Source: Diaporthe sp. PMI_573 | Taxonomy: Eukaryota; Ascomycota; Sordariomycetes; Diaporthales; Diaporthaceae | Length of the DNA: 64,000 nt | Assembly (NCBI GenBank): GCA_021399435.1 | Contig: JAJTUP010000027.1 | Coordinates: 1-64,000 of the forward strand | Reading direction: 5' to 3' | In this document: positions 24,332-34,090 of the stretch, piece by piece | How positions within the stretch are numbered: the first letter of the stretch is position 1 | Layout: each line of letters starts with the position of its first letter | Notes under the pieces: model-generated | Seen by the model: only the letters and a program-made list of their open reading frames with translations | What the model was told of the DNA's origin: nothing | Databases searched by the model: none | Program-made: the position numbers and the translations under genes

Positions 24332-25966
24332 CTATGAAGAATCCCTCACAACCTTGTCCACGGCCTTGGCAAAGTACTCGACATTCCTTGTGTTCAGGCC
24401 GGCCATGCTGATCCGGCCGTTCTTGGTCATGTAGACGTGGAAATCCTGCCGCAGCTTCAGGACCTGGGCCTCGGTCAGGCCGGTGAAGCTAAACATGCCG
24501 ATCTGGTCGGTGATGTGGTTCCAGGTGCCGGGTGTCCCGAGCTCCTCGAGCTTGGAGCGCAGGGCCTTGCGCATGCTGATGATCCTGCCGCTCATGGTGC
24601 GCAGGTTCTCCTTCCACTCGGCGAAGAGGGCGTCGTCGTTGAGGACGGTGGAGGCGACGCGGGCGCCGTAGATGGGCGGGTTGCTGATCTCGGAGCGCTG
24701 CAGGATGGCCAGCTGCGAGGCGACGCGGGTGACGGTCTCGGAGGCGGAGGGCCCCGTGGGCGCCGTGACGAAGTGGAAGCAGCCGGCGCGCTCGCCGTAC
24801 AGGCCAAAGTTCTTGGCGAAGGACTGGGCGACCAGCAGCTCGAACCCTTGCTCGACAAAGTACCGGATGGCCCCGGCGTCGCGGTCCAGGTCGCCGGACG
24901 CGAAGCCCTGGTAGGCGGTGTCGAAGAAGGGGAAGTGGTTCTTGGCGCGGATCACGTCGGCGATCTCGCGCCACTGCTGCTCGGTGGGGTCGACACCCGT
25001 GGGGTTGTGGGCGCAGGCGTGCAGCAGGATGATGCTCCTGTCCGGGGCCTCGGAGATTGCCTTCTTCATGCCCTCGAAGTCGAGGCCCTTGGTCTTCTTG
25101 TCAAAGTAGGGGTAGGTGGCGATGGGCAGGCCGACATTGCTGAAGATCTGGTTGTGGTTGGCCCAGGTCGGGTTCGAGAGGTAGACTGTCCGGTTGCCTT
25201 TGTAGAACCTGGCGAGGAAGAGGGCGCCCAGGTGGCAGGCGCCCGTGCCGGAGATGGTCTGGACGGAGGTGACACGCTTCTCGGAGATGGCGGCTGACGA
25301 GGGCCCGAGGACGAGGTCGCGGGCTTTGCTGGTGAAGGAGGCGAGACCGGCGATGGGCAGGTATTCGTGATTCAGGTCGGGATCATTGCGAATGATCTCA
25401 TCGGCCTAGGGGCAGCAAAGAAAAGCCACGTTAGCAGAGTGGCCTGATGATCACGTTGTGGTGGAAATCTGGGGTGACCTGGATTCCGGGGTAGCGGGGG
25501 AGAGACTGAGGGGACCCCAGAATGCAGTCGACTGCAGATGCAAGACAGGCGTGCATGAACTGCGCGGTATTCACTCACCTTCTTGACGACTGGCAGGATC
25601 CATGGCTTTGCGTTATCGTCACGGTAGGCTCCGATTCCCTGGAGGTGAGGCGCCTGGTCAGCTGGAGAGCTCCAACGTCGACATTGAAAGACGTCATTTC
25701 ATGAAGTCCAAAAGGGGGGGGGGCTGATGACCCACCAAATCGACCTTGTCCGGGCTCGTGTCTGCCCTGTAAGCTGCCATCAGACCAAACAGAGGGTCCT
25801 CGGGCGCCTGAGGGACGGCATCAGCTGGGAAGCTGGTTGTGAGTGCTGGGGAAGACATCTGGTTGGCGATGCTGCGTATCCTGTCGGTGGGGTTGGTCGG
25901 CGAGTTGTGTGTGTTGTAAGTCTGGGCCTGGGATTTGTCGCTGGTGTTGTTGGGCGAGGAAGGCAT
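24332..25966 (-). CDS. aspartate aminotransferase (cytosolic type)
   Basis: Exons on the minus strand are 25966-25736, 25638-25579 and 25405-24332. Conserved class I aminotransferase segments include GIGAYRDDNAKPW, QTISGTGACHLGALFL, NPTWANHNQIF, HACAHNPTGVDPT, FFDTAYQGFASGDLDRD and the PLP-lysine motif SQSFAKNFGLYGERAG. The enzyme interconverts aspartate plus 2-oxoglutarate with oxaloacetate plus glutamate. From 25966 the product is 454 residues; an internal ATG at 25858 gives 418 residues, closer to cytosolic family members. The extra 36 residues are Ser/Asn/Thr rich with few arginines, so they are not an obvious mitochondrial presequence. The 25966 ATG has an A at -3, which is why I report it. 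A run of G lies in the first intron. Confidence 0.92.
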
Positions 25967-27166
25967 CCTTTGGGAAGAGGGAGTGATTGTTATTGAGCTG
26001 GACTTGGAGACAAGACCGTGCGACCTGAGGGAGGTAAACCACCTAGGCAGGTAGTCAGGTACTCACTTGATCGACAGGGTAGCACGGGTAGGTGCTGCAG
26101 GTATTCGCGGAGGGGGGAGGCGGCAGCAGCTCGCCGTGGCAGCACAGCACCTATCAGCCTGCTGTGGTGAGGATTCCCGAGCTTGGAGGGGTCAGAGGGG
26201 CCCGTCCGGGGTAACAGGGGCCGGGGTAATAATGGGCTGGCGGGACCTGATGGCCTGTTCGTATTATCCAAGACTGTGGTAATAATACGCGGTAAGACAG
26301 CTGGGCGGGCGGGCGATCCAGTCAGGAATCCTGAATTAGCTCTCCAGTCCACCCGGGCTTCAGCTGCAATGACCCAACTCCCGCTGCTGGATCAGATTCA
26401 CAACAGCGATTGTGGATGAAACCGAATCGCCGAGACCCCGTACGGTGTATGCGCGCCAATACCGTTTCGAACCGTGCAGTCTCCCGTCCGCTATGTTTCG
26501 AACCTTCTTCCCCGATCTTGCCGAGTAAACTCCAGTGGCCGGGGCGGAGGGCGGAGGAGGGCGGTGATGTAAGAATATGTGAGAGGCCAGAGACCCGCGT
26601 CACTTGGCGCGAGCAGGATCCACGGCAGCCAGAGGGGTCCCTGGTATATCATACGAGTGGGCGTAACACTACAGGAGTCAGGAGTCGACAGAGACGAGAT
26701 AAATGCCGCACCCGGTTCAGATCAAAAGAGTCAAGTTGAGAGTCCGCAGTTGAGGAGGGCGAAGGCATTCATGTCAGCCATCACCACGAAGTAAACTATC
26801 AACTTTTATCTGTAAACCTTACTGGTGTCAATCGACCAAGCAGGCAAGCAAATGCATGTGATTCTGGCTTGCAAGGTTGCGTCCGCCAGCTGGGCGGTGA
26901 TGCTCGGCCCACCGGGCAAGTCCCACCGGCTCCCGGCCGAGCTCCCGAGGTAAAATGGCCCCGTGGGCTCCCTCGCCTGCCTGCTCACCACCACCAGACA
27001 CCACCAAGCACGTCATTGGATCACTTGTAGCCTTTCGAGTCAAATATCGGACCTGATGTGCGTGACAAGATTGCAGATAACTCTTGGCCTCAATTTGTGA
27101 GGTCTCTCTCTCCACTTGGGTATCACAGATAATCATGGGTGCTGCATCACCACATTGTCCGCTGTG
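25967..27166. other. intergenic, 1200 nt
   Basis: This is the promoter region of the aminotransferase gene and the 3' flank of the SNARE gene. No convincing coding sequence is seen. Confidence 0.5.
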
Positions 27167-28258
27167 CTATATTATCAAGTCCCACAGCACCAGGACCGTA
27201 CACAGAGCGCTGGCCGCGTAGAACGTCATCCGCGCCTGGCTGAACTTCCTCTGCGACGCCTTCTTGAGCTGCTTGTTTCCGCCCCCGACGTTCTCTTCCG
27301 TCCTCTCAGCATCCGTCACCAGCTGGTCGATGTGCGCCGACTGCACCGTCAGGTTGTCCGCCAGCATCTGCTGCAGCTCCGCGATCTCCGTGATCGATTT
27401 CTCCACCGTCTTGACCTTGTCCAGTGCGCTGTTGTAGTGCTTGAGCATGTCCTGGTTGTCCCGCTCAAACATCTGCTTCTGCTCGTCCGTGAGGCCGAGG
27501 TCCTCGTCCTGTCTCCTCGATTCCTCCTCGTCGACGGGCAGGCCAGGTGCCGATGGCCTGGGTGCAGCAGCTGAGCCTGCGCTGGTGTCGTCAAGCCGGA
27601 ACTCCTTGGCCAGCGCCGGCGGGAGCTGTGAGCTTCTGGCCTTGGCCAGTATGCTCCTGTTCTTCTCCATCTCCCTCGCCAGCCTCGTTTCCATCATGCC
27701 ACCCTGCAGCTTCGTCGTGGCGCTCAGCTTCTCCTTGAGGTACCCGATGATGGTCCCCTTGTGCACGAACAGCTGCATCTCTAGTTTGATGGCCGCCGCG
27801 TGCTCCGGGCTCTTTGCGCCGTCCTCGTGCTGGCCCAGCGCCCCGCCGGCTGCCCAGCCCGTCAGCGCCCGCAAGCCACGCCCGTATCTGCGGTTTATGT
27901 CCTTCATGGCTGCGTCGTGTCGTTTGGCCTCTTCATCCTCCAAGATGCGGATGCGCAGGTTGAGCCGCTGTAGAGACTCCTTGGCCATCTTGTCGACTGC
28001 ATTGCGGTCTGCATCGGTCAGATAGACCGGCTTGTTGTCCTGTGCGCCCTTTCGGAGCTGCGTTTTGCGAGGTGCAGCCGTGGACAGGTAGGCTTGTCGG
28101 ATGTGGGACAGTTCGCTGTGCAGGTTGACAATGTCGCGATTGATGGACGATGCCTCCTTGAGGTAGCTGTCGATTCGGTCGAGGTCCGGTAAGGCGCCGC
28201 GGGTTGTGGACGCGGACCGCGCCTTGAGCAGCTCATTGAAGGTGACGGTGACCTCCAT
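27167..28258 (-). CDS. UFE1: ER t-SNARE Ufe1/syntaxin-18-like
   Basis: Single exon, 363 residues. The N-terminal part (MEVTVTFNELLKAR, then two helical segments) matches the syntaxin-18 N-terminal domain. Residues about 250-340 form a Qa-SNARE heptad region (DLGLTDEQKQMFERDNQDMLKHY to QLVTDAERTEENVGGGNKQL), with the central glutamine in NLTVQSAHIDQL. A single C-terminal membrane anchor (MTFYAASALCTVLVLWDLII) ends the protein. Ufe1 acts in retrograde Golgi-to-ER vesicle fusion and ER membrane fusion. The open frame extends 400 nt upstream, but family conservation starts at MEVTVTF, so the start at 28258 is preferred. Confidence 0.88.
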   Translation of the reverse strand: MEVTVTFNELLKARSASTTRGALPDLDRIDSYLKEASSINRDIVNLHSELSHIRQAYLSTAAPRKTQLRKGAQDNKPVYLTDADRNAVDKMAKESLQRLNLRIRILEDEEAKRHDAAMKDINRRYGRGLRALTGWAAGGALGQHEDGAKSPEHAAAIKLEMQLFVHKGTIIGYLKEKLSATTKLQGGMMETRLAREMEKNRSILAKARSSQLPPALAKEFRLDDTSAGSAAAPRPSAPGLPVDEEESRRQDEDLGLTDEQKQMFERDNQDMLKHYNSALDKVKTVEKSITEIAELQQMLADNLTVQSAHIDQLVTDAERTEENVGGGNKQLKKASQRKFSQARMTFYAASALCTVLVLWDLII

Positions 28259-29792
28259 GTTGGGTGTCTGATGTGCTGGCGGCCAAGGCAGGAAAGTGAG
28301 CAGTGGAAAGTACCTAGTTACGAGGCTGGAGGTGCTGCGATGGGGACAGCAAGCTCCCTGCAAAGCCCCTGCCAATGACGGGTGCCAGTAGTGCACGTAG
28401 CGCGTGGCTTGAAAAGGTCCAGCCACAGAACGCCGCCTTCTCCCTTTCAGGGGATCCTCGACCAAGTTCTGCCGCTTCGGCTCCGAGAACCCACCAAACC
28501 TGCACGCATCCTGACGACAGCCCGCCTGTGCCTGGATTCGTAGACACAGCCTCGCATAAATCACAGCATCATTACGAGTCACACGAATCCATCTGACCAT
28601 CACCTCGCGTCCTGGGTGGATAACAGCAACCACCCATGTTCGCCCCTTGCAGGCCATATGTGCTTACCGTACGAAGCCTAACAGCGCATCGACGGTCTTC
28701 CATAGGGTTTCCAGCCCGAGATATCCAGCCTCGACATGATTTCACGATCTGGTTGTGCTCGCTCAGGTTGAACACGTGTGCGTGGTTGGTCTTGAAAGCA
28801 CTTCCTGGTGTCTCCTCGCAAACTAGTCCTCGGTTACTACCCGGAATATGCGAGAGACGAAAGACGGGCCGCCTTTGGTAGGCCATCCACCGTGTAGTCA
28901 GAGAACTAAGGCAGCTCAGCCAGCCCAGTCAGGGCCGGCCGTCACAACAAGCTTTATTGGCCCCTGCTGCACCTCCTTCCTCTGAGCTCTGGCAGGCGAT
29001 CGGCCACCTGGATAAGCAATGAGTAAACGGCCCAAGGGAAAGTGCCGAAGCGGTTGTCCGGCAACGCCGTCCACGATTCGCCTTTCGGCTACGGTGCCGA
29101 TACCGGACAGCCTTCGCGGCCATCAGACCGCTCGCCGTTGAGCGGGTCCTCCAGAGCCGAGTCGCAGACTTGGTCCCACAGGGCACAAGGCACAAATCGT
29201 GGCCGTGACTGCCTTTGGGCTACACCAACGAGACCAGCTGGCCGAGATGCTTCTGTGCCCTGGGGCAGTCCGGCCATCACAAGCCGACGGGAACACGGCC
29301 TGTCCCTTGCCACTGCACCTGGCCGTTCGCCAAATTCGCGTACCTCACAAGTGGGGGCACTCGCGAGCCGGTTTTTGCCCTCGGATTCCCTCCAGACACC
29401 AGGGCGCCGATCAGGCCTGTCAGGGTGAGGTCGGACGGACTTCGACCGTGATGGAGAAGCTAACGGGAATAAGGCCCTGTGTGGTGGGCCCTGACACTCT
29501 ACTCCTGTCCTACTTGCATTATTACGCTTCGACGAGCGCCTTCGACTCCAGTCGCCCGGCTTTCCTGCCCCCCAGTCCTCTTCCCTTGTGGCTTTGGCCC
29601 TGTTCATCGCCGATATAATCCCCACGAGAGTCTGGACTCTACAGGGGCTTTGCGGCCCAGAACCCGATCTGTCGAGCAAGTGATTCGATCTTTTACATAG
29701 ACTCTGTTGCTGCCCCATGAGTAGCCACAATCGGTTTCTGCTTCATTTCTCTCACTGTCGAGACCAGAGAGGCCCTGCTCTGCCCTCGAGCC
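28259..29792. other. divergent intergenic region, 1534 nt
   Basis: This is upstream DNA of UFE1 (minus) and the multidrug transporter (plus). A 213-codon minus-strand frame at 29089-29730 is Arg/Ser/Pro rich with no family resemblance and is not called. Confidence 0.45.
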
Positions 29793-32093
29793 ATGGCAAA
29801 TGCTGGACTTTCTGATCCGGGGAGGACCCCATCCCTCTTTCCTCCAAACCGACCAGCACCTGCCACTGAGGCTCAAGCGATTGCCGGTCAGGATCCATCC
29901 ACCAGGCACATAATTCACCAACCCGCCGTTGATCTGTCCGGGGAAAGACCCGCAGACTCCCAAAAGGGGTTTACAGGCGCGGCGCCGAGCCATTCGGACA
30001 CTGAGGACCCCGAACCGGACCCGGAAGCCCTTACCCGAACGACTAGCGGCCCGGTCTATTGTAGGTGAAGCCCTGGGGCTGTTGTCCAATGTTGATTGTC
30101 CTCGATCTGTGGGATAGGACCTACAAGCATATGCTTAAGACATGTGGCTCTTGTTGTATCCTGCAAGTCTTCGAGAGCGCAGTTACTAACATACATTATT
30201 GACTAGCCGTCTTTTCGAGTCGCATGAAAAAATGGATCATAGGCGTTGTGACCTTGACGTCTTTCATCTCGCCCATGACAGCTGTATGAAGCATCCCACG
30301 GCCCTGTCACGGTTTTGATGACGGTATCTAACAACCCCTTCAGAACATCTATTTTCCGGCTCTGAACCCGATCGCCGACGAACTGCGCGTCTCCGTGAGC
30401 CTGATCAATCTCACACTAACGACGTACATGATTTTTCAGGTCAGTCTTCACGGCAGGAGTTGATGATTGCCGGTGTCAACTCCGTCATTTCTTGGCTCGA
30501 CCACATCAAGATTGCTTCTCAATACTGACCTGCAGCCCAGGGTATCGCGCCAACCATGTTCGGCGACTTCGGCGACATGGCTGGCAGGCGACCGGCCTTC
30601 ATTGTTGCTGTACTCATCTACATTGTCGGTAAGGTTCAACGCTGAGCTGTCTCCCAAGATCCCTCTGACAATTCGACAACTAGCAAATCTCGGACTTGCC
30701 CTGCAAAACAATTACGCCGCCCTCTTAATCCTCCGTATGGTCCAAAGTGGTGGCAGCAGCGGCACGTTGGCTCTGGGGTATGCTGTCGTTGCTGATATAG
30801 CTACCAGCTCTGAGAGGGGCAAGTATATGGGTGTTGTTGGTGCGGGCATCAACGTTGGACCATCATTATCGTAGGTGAAATTAGCACCCAGCCGCTTTCT
30901 CCCGGTGTATTTGCTCCGGCTTTGTGCTTCAGAAGCAGAACACCTCCAGGACATTGACGAGCCTGCCCTGCCCGAACCATATTTGCTAATAAGCCTTTCC
31001 GAACAGACCTGTGATAGGGGGCTTGCTATCTCAGTACCTCGGTTGGCGTGCCATATTCTGGTTTTGCTTCATCTTTGCCTGCTTGGTTTTTGTGCTCTAC
31101 GCGCTGATGGTTCCGGAGACATGCCGTACAATTGTGGGCAATGGCTCAGTGCCGCCAACCGGTTTCAACATGACAGCCATCGCTTGGGTGTCCCAGAAAC
31201 GGCGCCAGAGAAGGCAGCAGAAGGAAGGAGGCGCCACGCAGAATGTCGTCACCCATTTCAATGAGGACGGCACCGTGCGACAGAAGCCGAAGATGCGCTT
31301 TCCTAACCCCCTTCGCGCACTGGCAGTTGTCTTCGACAAGGGTGTTGGCCTCATTATTTTTTACAACTCGTTGCTTTACCTCATGTTCATCACTAGTGTG
31401 GCAACACTATCCACGCAGTTTAAAGAAAAGTATGGTTATGACGACTTGGAGATAGGCTTGTGTTACCTCCCCTATGGGGCGGGATGTTTTGCGGCAGCTA
31501 TTGGCCAGGGCTACATGCTGGACTGGTACTACCGGCGCATCGCCAAGAAGATAGGGTTCAGCATCGACAAGAAGCGCGGCGACGACCTGTCCAACTTCCC
31601 CATCGAGAAGGCGAGGATCGTGCCGGCCTACTTCTTCATCGTCGTCGGCATTGTGGCCGTCATCATCTACGGATGGGTCCTCGAGGCCCGCCCTTCGGTG
31701 GCCGCGCCGCTGTGCCTGCACTTTGTCATCGGGCTCTGCATCACGGGGTCGTTCGGCATCCTCAACACCCTCATCGTGGACCTGAGCCCGGAGGCGCCGG
31801 CCACGGCGGTCGCGGCCAACAACTTTGTCCGGTGCGAGATGGGCGCCGCCGCGACGGCCGTCATCGACCTCATGATCTCGGGCATGGGCACGGGGTGGTG
31901 CTTCACCTTCTTCGCGCTGCTGGGCGTTGTCTGCCTGCCGATCCTGTGGGCGGAGGGCAAGTACGGGATCCAGTGGAGGCAGGAGAAGAGGCTGAGGAGG
32001 GAGAAGAAGCTCAATGAGAAGAGGGATCGGAAAGAGCGCAAGGAGATGGAGAAGGCGGCTGCGGCGGTGCAGCGGGAAACGCAGCAGGAATGA
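29793..32093 (+). CDS. MFS DHA1-type multidrug/H+ antiporter
   Basis: Exons 29793-30060, 30207-30283, 30344-30439, 30541-30628, 30684-30870 and 31007-32093 give 600 residues. A long acidic and proline-rich cytosolic N-terminus (about 95 residues) precedes 12 hydrophobic segments. Signatures include MTANIYFPALNPIADEL, FGDMAGRRP (motif A), the GYAVVADIATSSERGKYMGV block and SPVIGGLLSQYLGWRAIFW (motif C region). These are typical of Qdr/Dtr-like DHA1 drug:proton antiporters. The large central loop (TGFNMTAIAWVSQKRRQRRQQ onwards) and the Lys/Arg/Glu-rich C-terminal tail are cytosolic. Exports small toxic molecules across the plasma membrane by family; substrates unknown. All five introns are GT-AG and of normal size (55-146 nt). 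Confidence 0.9.
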
Positions 32094-33325
32094 TGATAAT
32101 GACGCGCACAGACTTTTGTATACGGTGGAATATAGAATTTGCGTTTTAGGCCAACCAGCCGCGTGCCAACTTTGGTTTTCCGGGTTGGGCTCCATAGATT
32201 GATACCCAGGTACAAATATACAAGTGTGTTTGAACCATTCCCACAGAGCCGAACTTGCAGTAATTCTGCCGTCGGTGTGTTGACTAGGGCACCTGCACAC
32301 TGCAGTGCACGAGTTTGGTAGGCTGTAGTTCTCTGTATCGCAATCGCTACGCGCGTCTATTATGCCTTAAAACACCCCGCGACTTTTACCGAGCTTTGAT
32401 CTTGCCGCTTGTTCTTGAAGACGACAACTTTGTGTGATCCCTTAGGCCAGTACCACGATAAATAGGACACCTTTGCTAGTCAAGTCTTCAAAAATACTCT
32501 TTAGAACCCCAAGAAAGTAAGCCGACGTTGCCTTTAAGAAATGTCGCCTAAGCAAACGTCGCCCAAGCAAATGTCGCCCAGAAGACTACTAATTGGCTAA
32601 AATGGAGGACTAGAGGAAGAAAAAGTAGAAAACTGTCAGTGTTGGCCAATAGCTAACCTCTATAGTGCTTAGTTAGCAGCAAACTGCATCTACACCTAAA
32701 CGCTTCGGCGCCCACGGCGCAGTTAACCAACCAAGCAACCTACACAACACCAAACAGGTCATCTGCACGTACGTGAAGATAGCCAACCGACACTAGTCCT
32801 ATTTATTTACTCTCTAGCTTCGGAAAATACTCAACTGCAATGTGCTATCCAATAAGCGCCCCTTAGAGATTCACATACAGTGCTATGTGTGAATACACTA
32901 GTGGTAAAATACAATACATCTGCTTTAGTACGAACAACAAATTGGGAATAATGGCACCTTTATGGATATATAATGAACCCTACAGATGAAGAAGCCAACT
33001 CCTCCGGAAAGTTTTCTTCTTGCTCTCCTCCTCACCACCACCACACTTTACTACCACAAAGCAAACAAATACTAAGACCTGAATATTCTCATCACACCAA
33101 CACTTGATCTCTCTATCACAATTTCATACTGGCACCTTTACTCACCTATCAAATCATACGATCCTACTTTTCCATATGCTTGAAAAGCACAGAACACACA
33201 ACACTTTAGGGTACTCTACGAGCTCTAAAGCGTTCCTCTCTCCCTACCCCAGTTTGTCCCACAGCAACCAACGCATACAACTGGAAAGCAACAAGACAAA
33301 GAACTGCAAAACGCAGCAGGAGAAA
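32094..33325. other. intergenic, 1232 nt, AT-richer
   Basis: This is the 3' flank of the transporter gene and upstream DNA of the repeat protein. It contains the short 15-bp tandem repeat annotated separately, and a CT-rich leader just before 33326. Confidence 0.5.
32524..32584. repeat. 15-bp tandem repeat, about 3.5 to 4 units
   Basis: Units at 32540, 32555 and 32570 read AATGTCGCCTAAGCA, AACGTCGCCCAAGCA and AATGTCGCCCAGAAG, preceded by a degenerate copy at 32524. The differences are mostly C/T transitions. The array sits in a gene-free, AT-richer stretch and may be a remnant of a transposon end; no inverted partner was found nearby. Confidence 0.8.
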
Positions 33326-34090
33326 ATGGATCGAACACGCTACATTACTTTTGGCGAATGGGCACAACAGATCTACGGCCCTCCCGTGGTGCCTGCTCTC
33401 AACGCACGTAACGTTGTTGAGCACCTGGTGCATGCGAAGCGACTGAGGGATTCACTCGCACCCGGTCTCAACAGCCCACCAACCCAGCCCGACCCTGCCG
33501 AGAGCTCCTCTGACACTTCAACCACATTGGACACTGAGTCAGATTTTGCAGCGCGCACCCACGAGACCACTCCCAAGTCTCACGCAAACACCGAGCCAAT
33601 TCCACCATGGGTTGCTCTTAACAACAAAAGATTCCCGCTAAATCATACTACAGGGGAGCCATCGAAGGAGAAACTCCCAAAACCTCCGCCCCGACCACCG
33701 CTAGGAGAAATGAACCAGTGGATGTACGATCGGCTCTCCCGCATCGACCAACTCGAGTACTTGGTCAAGCGCAAGATCAAGACCTTCCGTGAGGACAGCG
33801 GGGCTCGCTGCATCTTTCGGAACACCAATTTGTTGAACATCGACCGGGAGGAGGGTGAACGCCGGCGCCGATTCTTCGAAAAGAACGGAGAGGAGGCTTT
33901 CATGACTCGGTATATCGATAGCGACTACACCGGACGCGTTGAGTTGATCTATATCGACCCTGAGGAGGCTGAACGCCGGTACCAGTTCTTCGAAAAACAC
34001 GGAAGGGAGGTTTTCTTGACTCGGTATAGCAATAGCGACTACACCGGATGTGTTGAGTTTCTCCATATCGACCATGAGGAGGTGGACTGA
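33326..34090 (+). CDS. hypothetical protein with C-terminal 38-residue tandem repeats
   Basis: Single exon, 254 residues, starting at the ATG after the leader (MDRTRYITFGEW); the frame is open further upstream but that part is untranslated-like. The middle is Pro/Ser/Thr rich. The C-terminal 85 residues are two copies of a 38-residue unit plus the first few residues of a third. Units begin at 33839, 33953 and 34067, exactly 114 bp apart. Each carries ID-x-EE-x-ERR, FFEK, TRY and SDYTG. No membrane segment, signal peptide or known domain is recognised. The exact spacing and the divergence between units suggest an old in-frame duplication under coding constraint. Confidence 0.6.
   Translation: MDRTRYITFGEWAQQIYGPPVVPALNARNVVEHLVHAKRLRDSLAPGLNSPPTQPDPAESSSDTSTTLDTESDFAARTHETTPKSHANTEPIPPWVALNNKRFPLNHTTGEPSKEKLPKPPPRPPLGEMNQWMYDRLSRIDQLEYLVKRKIKTFREDSGARCIFRNTNLLNIDREEGERRRRFFEKNGEEAFMTRYIDSDYTGRVELIYIDPEEAERRYQFFEKHGREVFLTRYSNSDYTGCVEFLHIDHEEVD
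33839..34082 (+). repeat. 114-bp in-frame tandem duplication
   Basis: Two full units start at 33839 and 33953, and a truncated third starts at 34067, each opening with ATCGACC followed by GAGGAGG. The unit length is a multiple of three, so the coding frame is kept. Confidence 0.85.

Noticed and set aside
24437..25297. 286-codon frame on the plus strand
   Set aside because: It is the antisense shadow of the aspartate aminotransferase exon; Gly/Val/Asp-rich composition is typical of such shadows.
29089..29730. 213-codon minus-strand frame between UFE1 and the transporter
   Set aside because: Arg/Ser/Pro-rich, no motif, no splice partners, overlaps other equally open frames.
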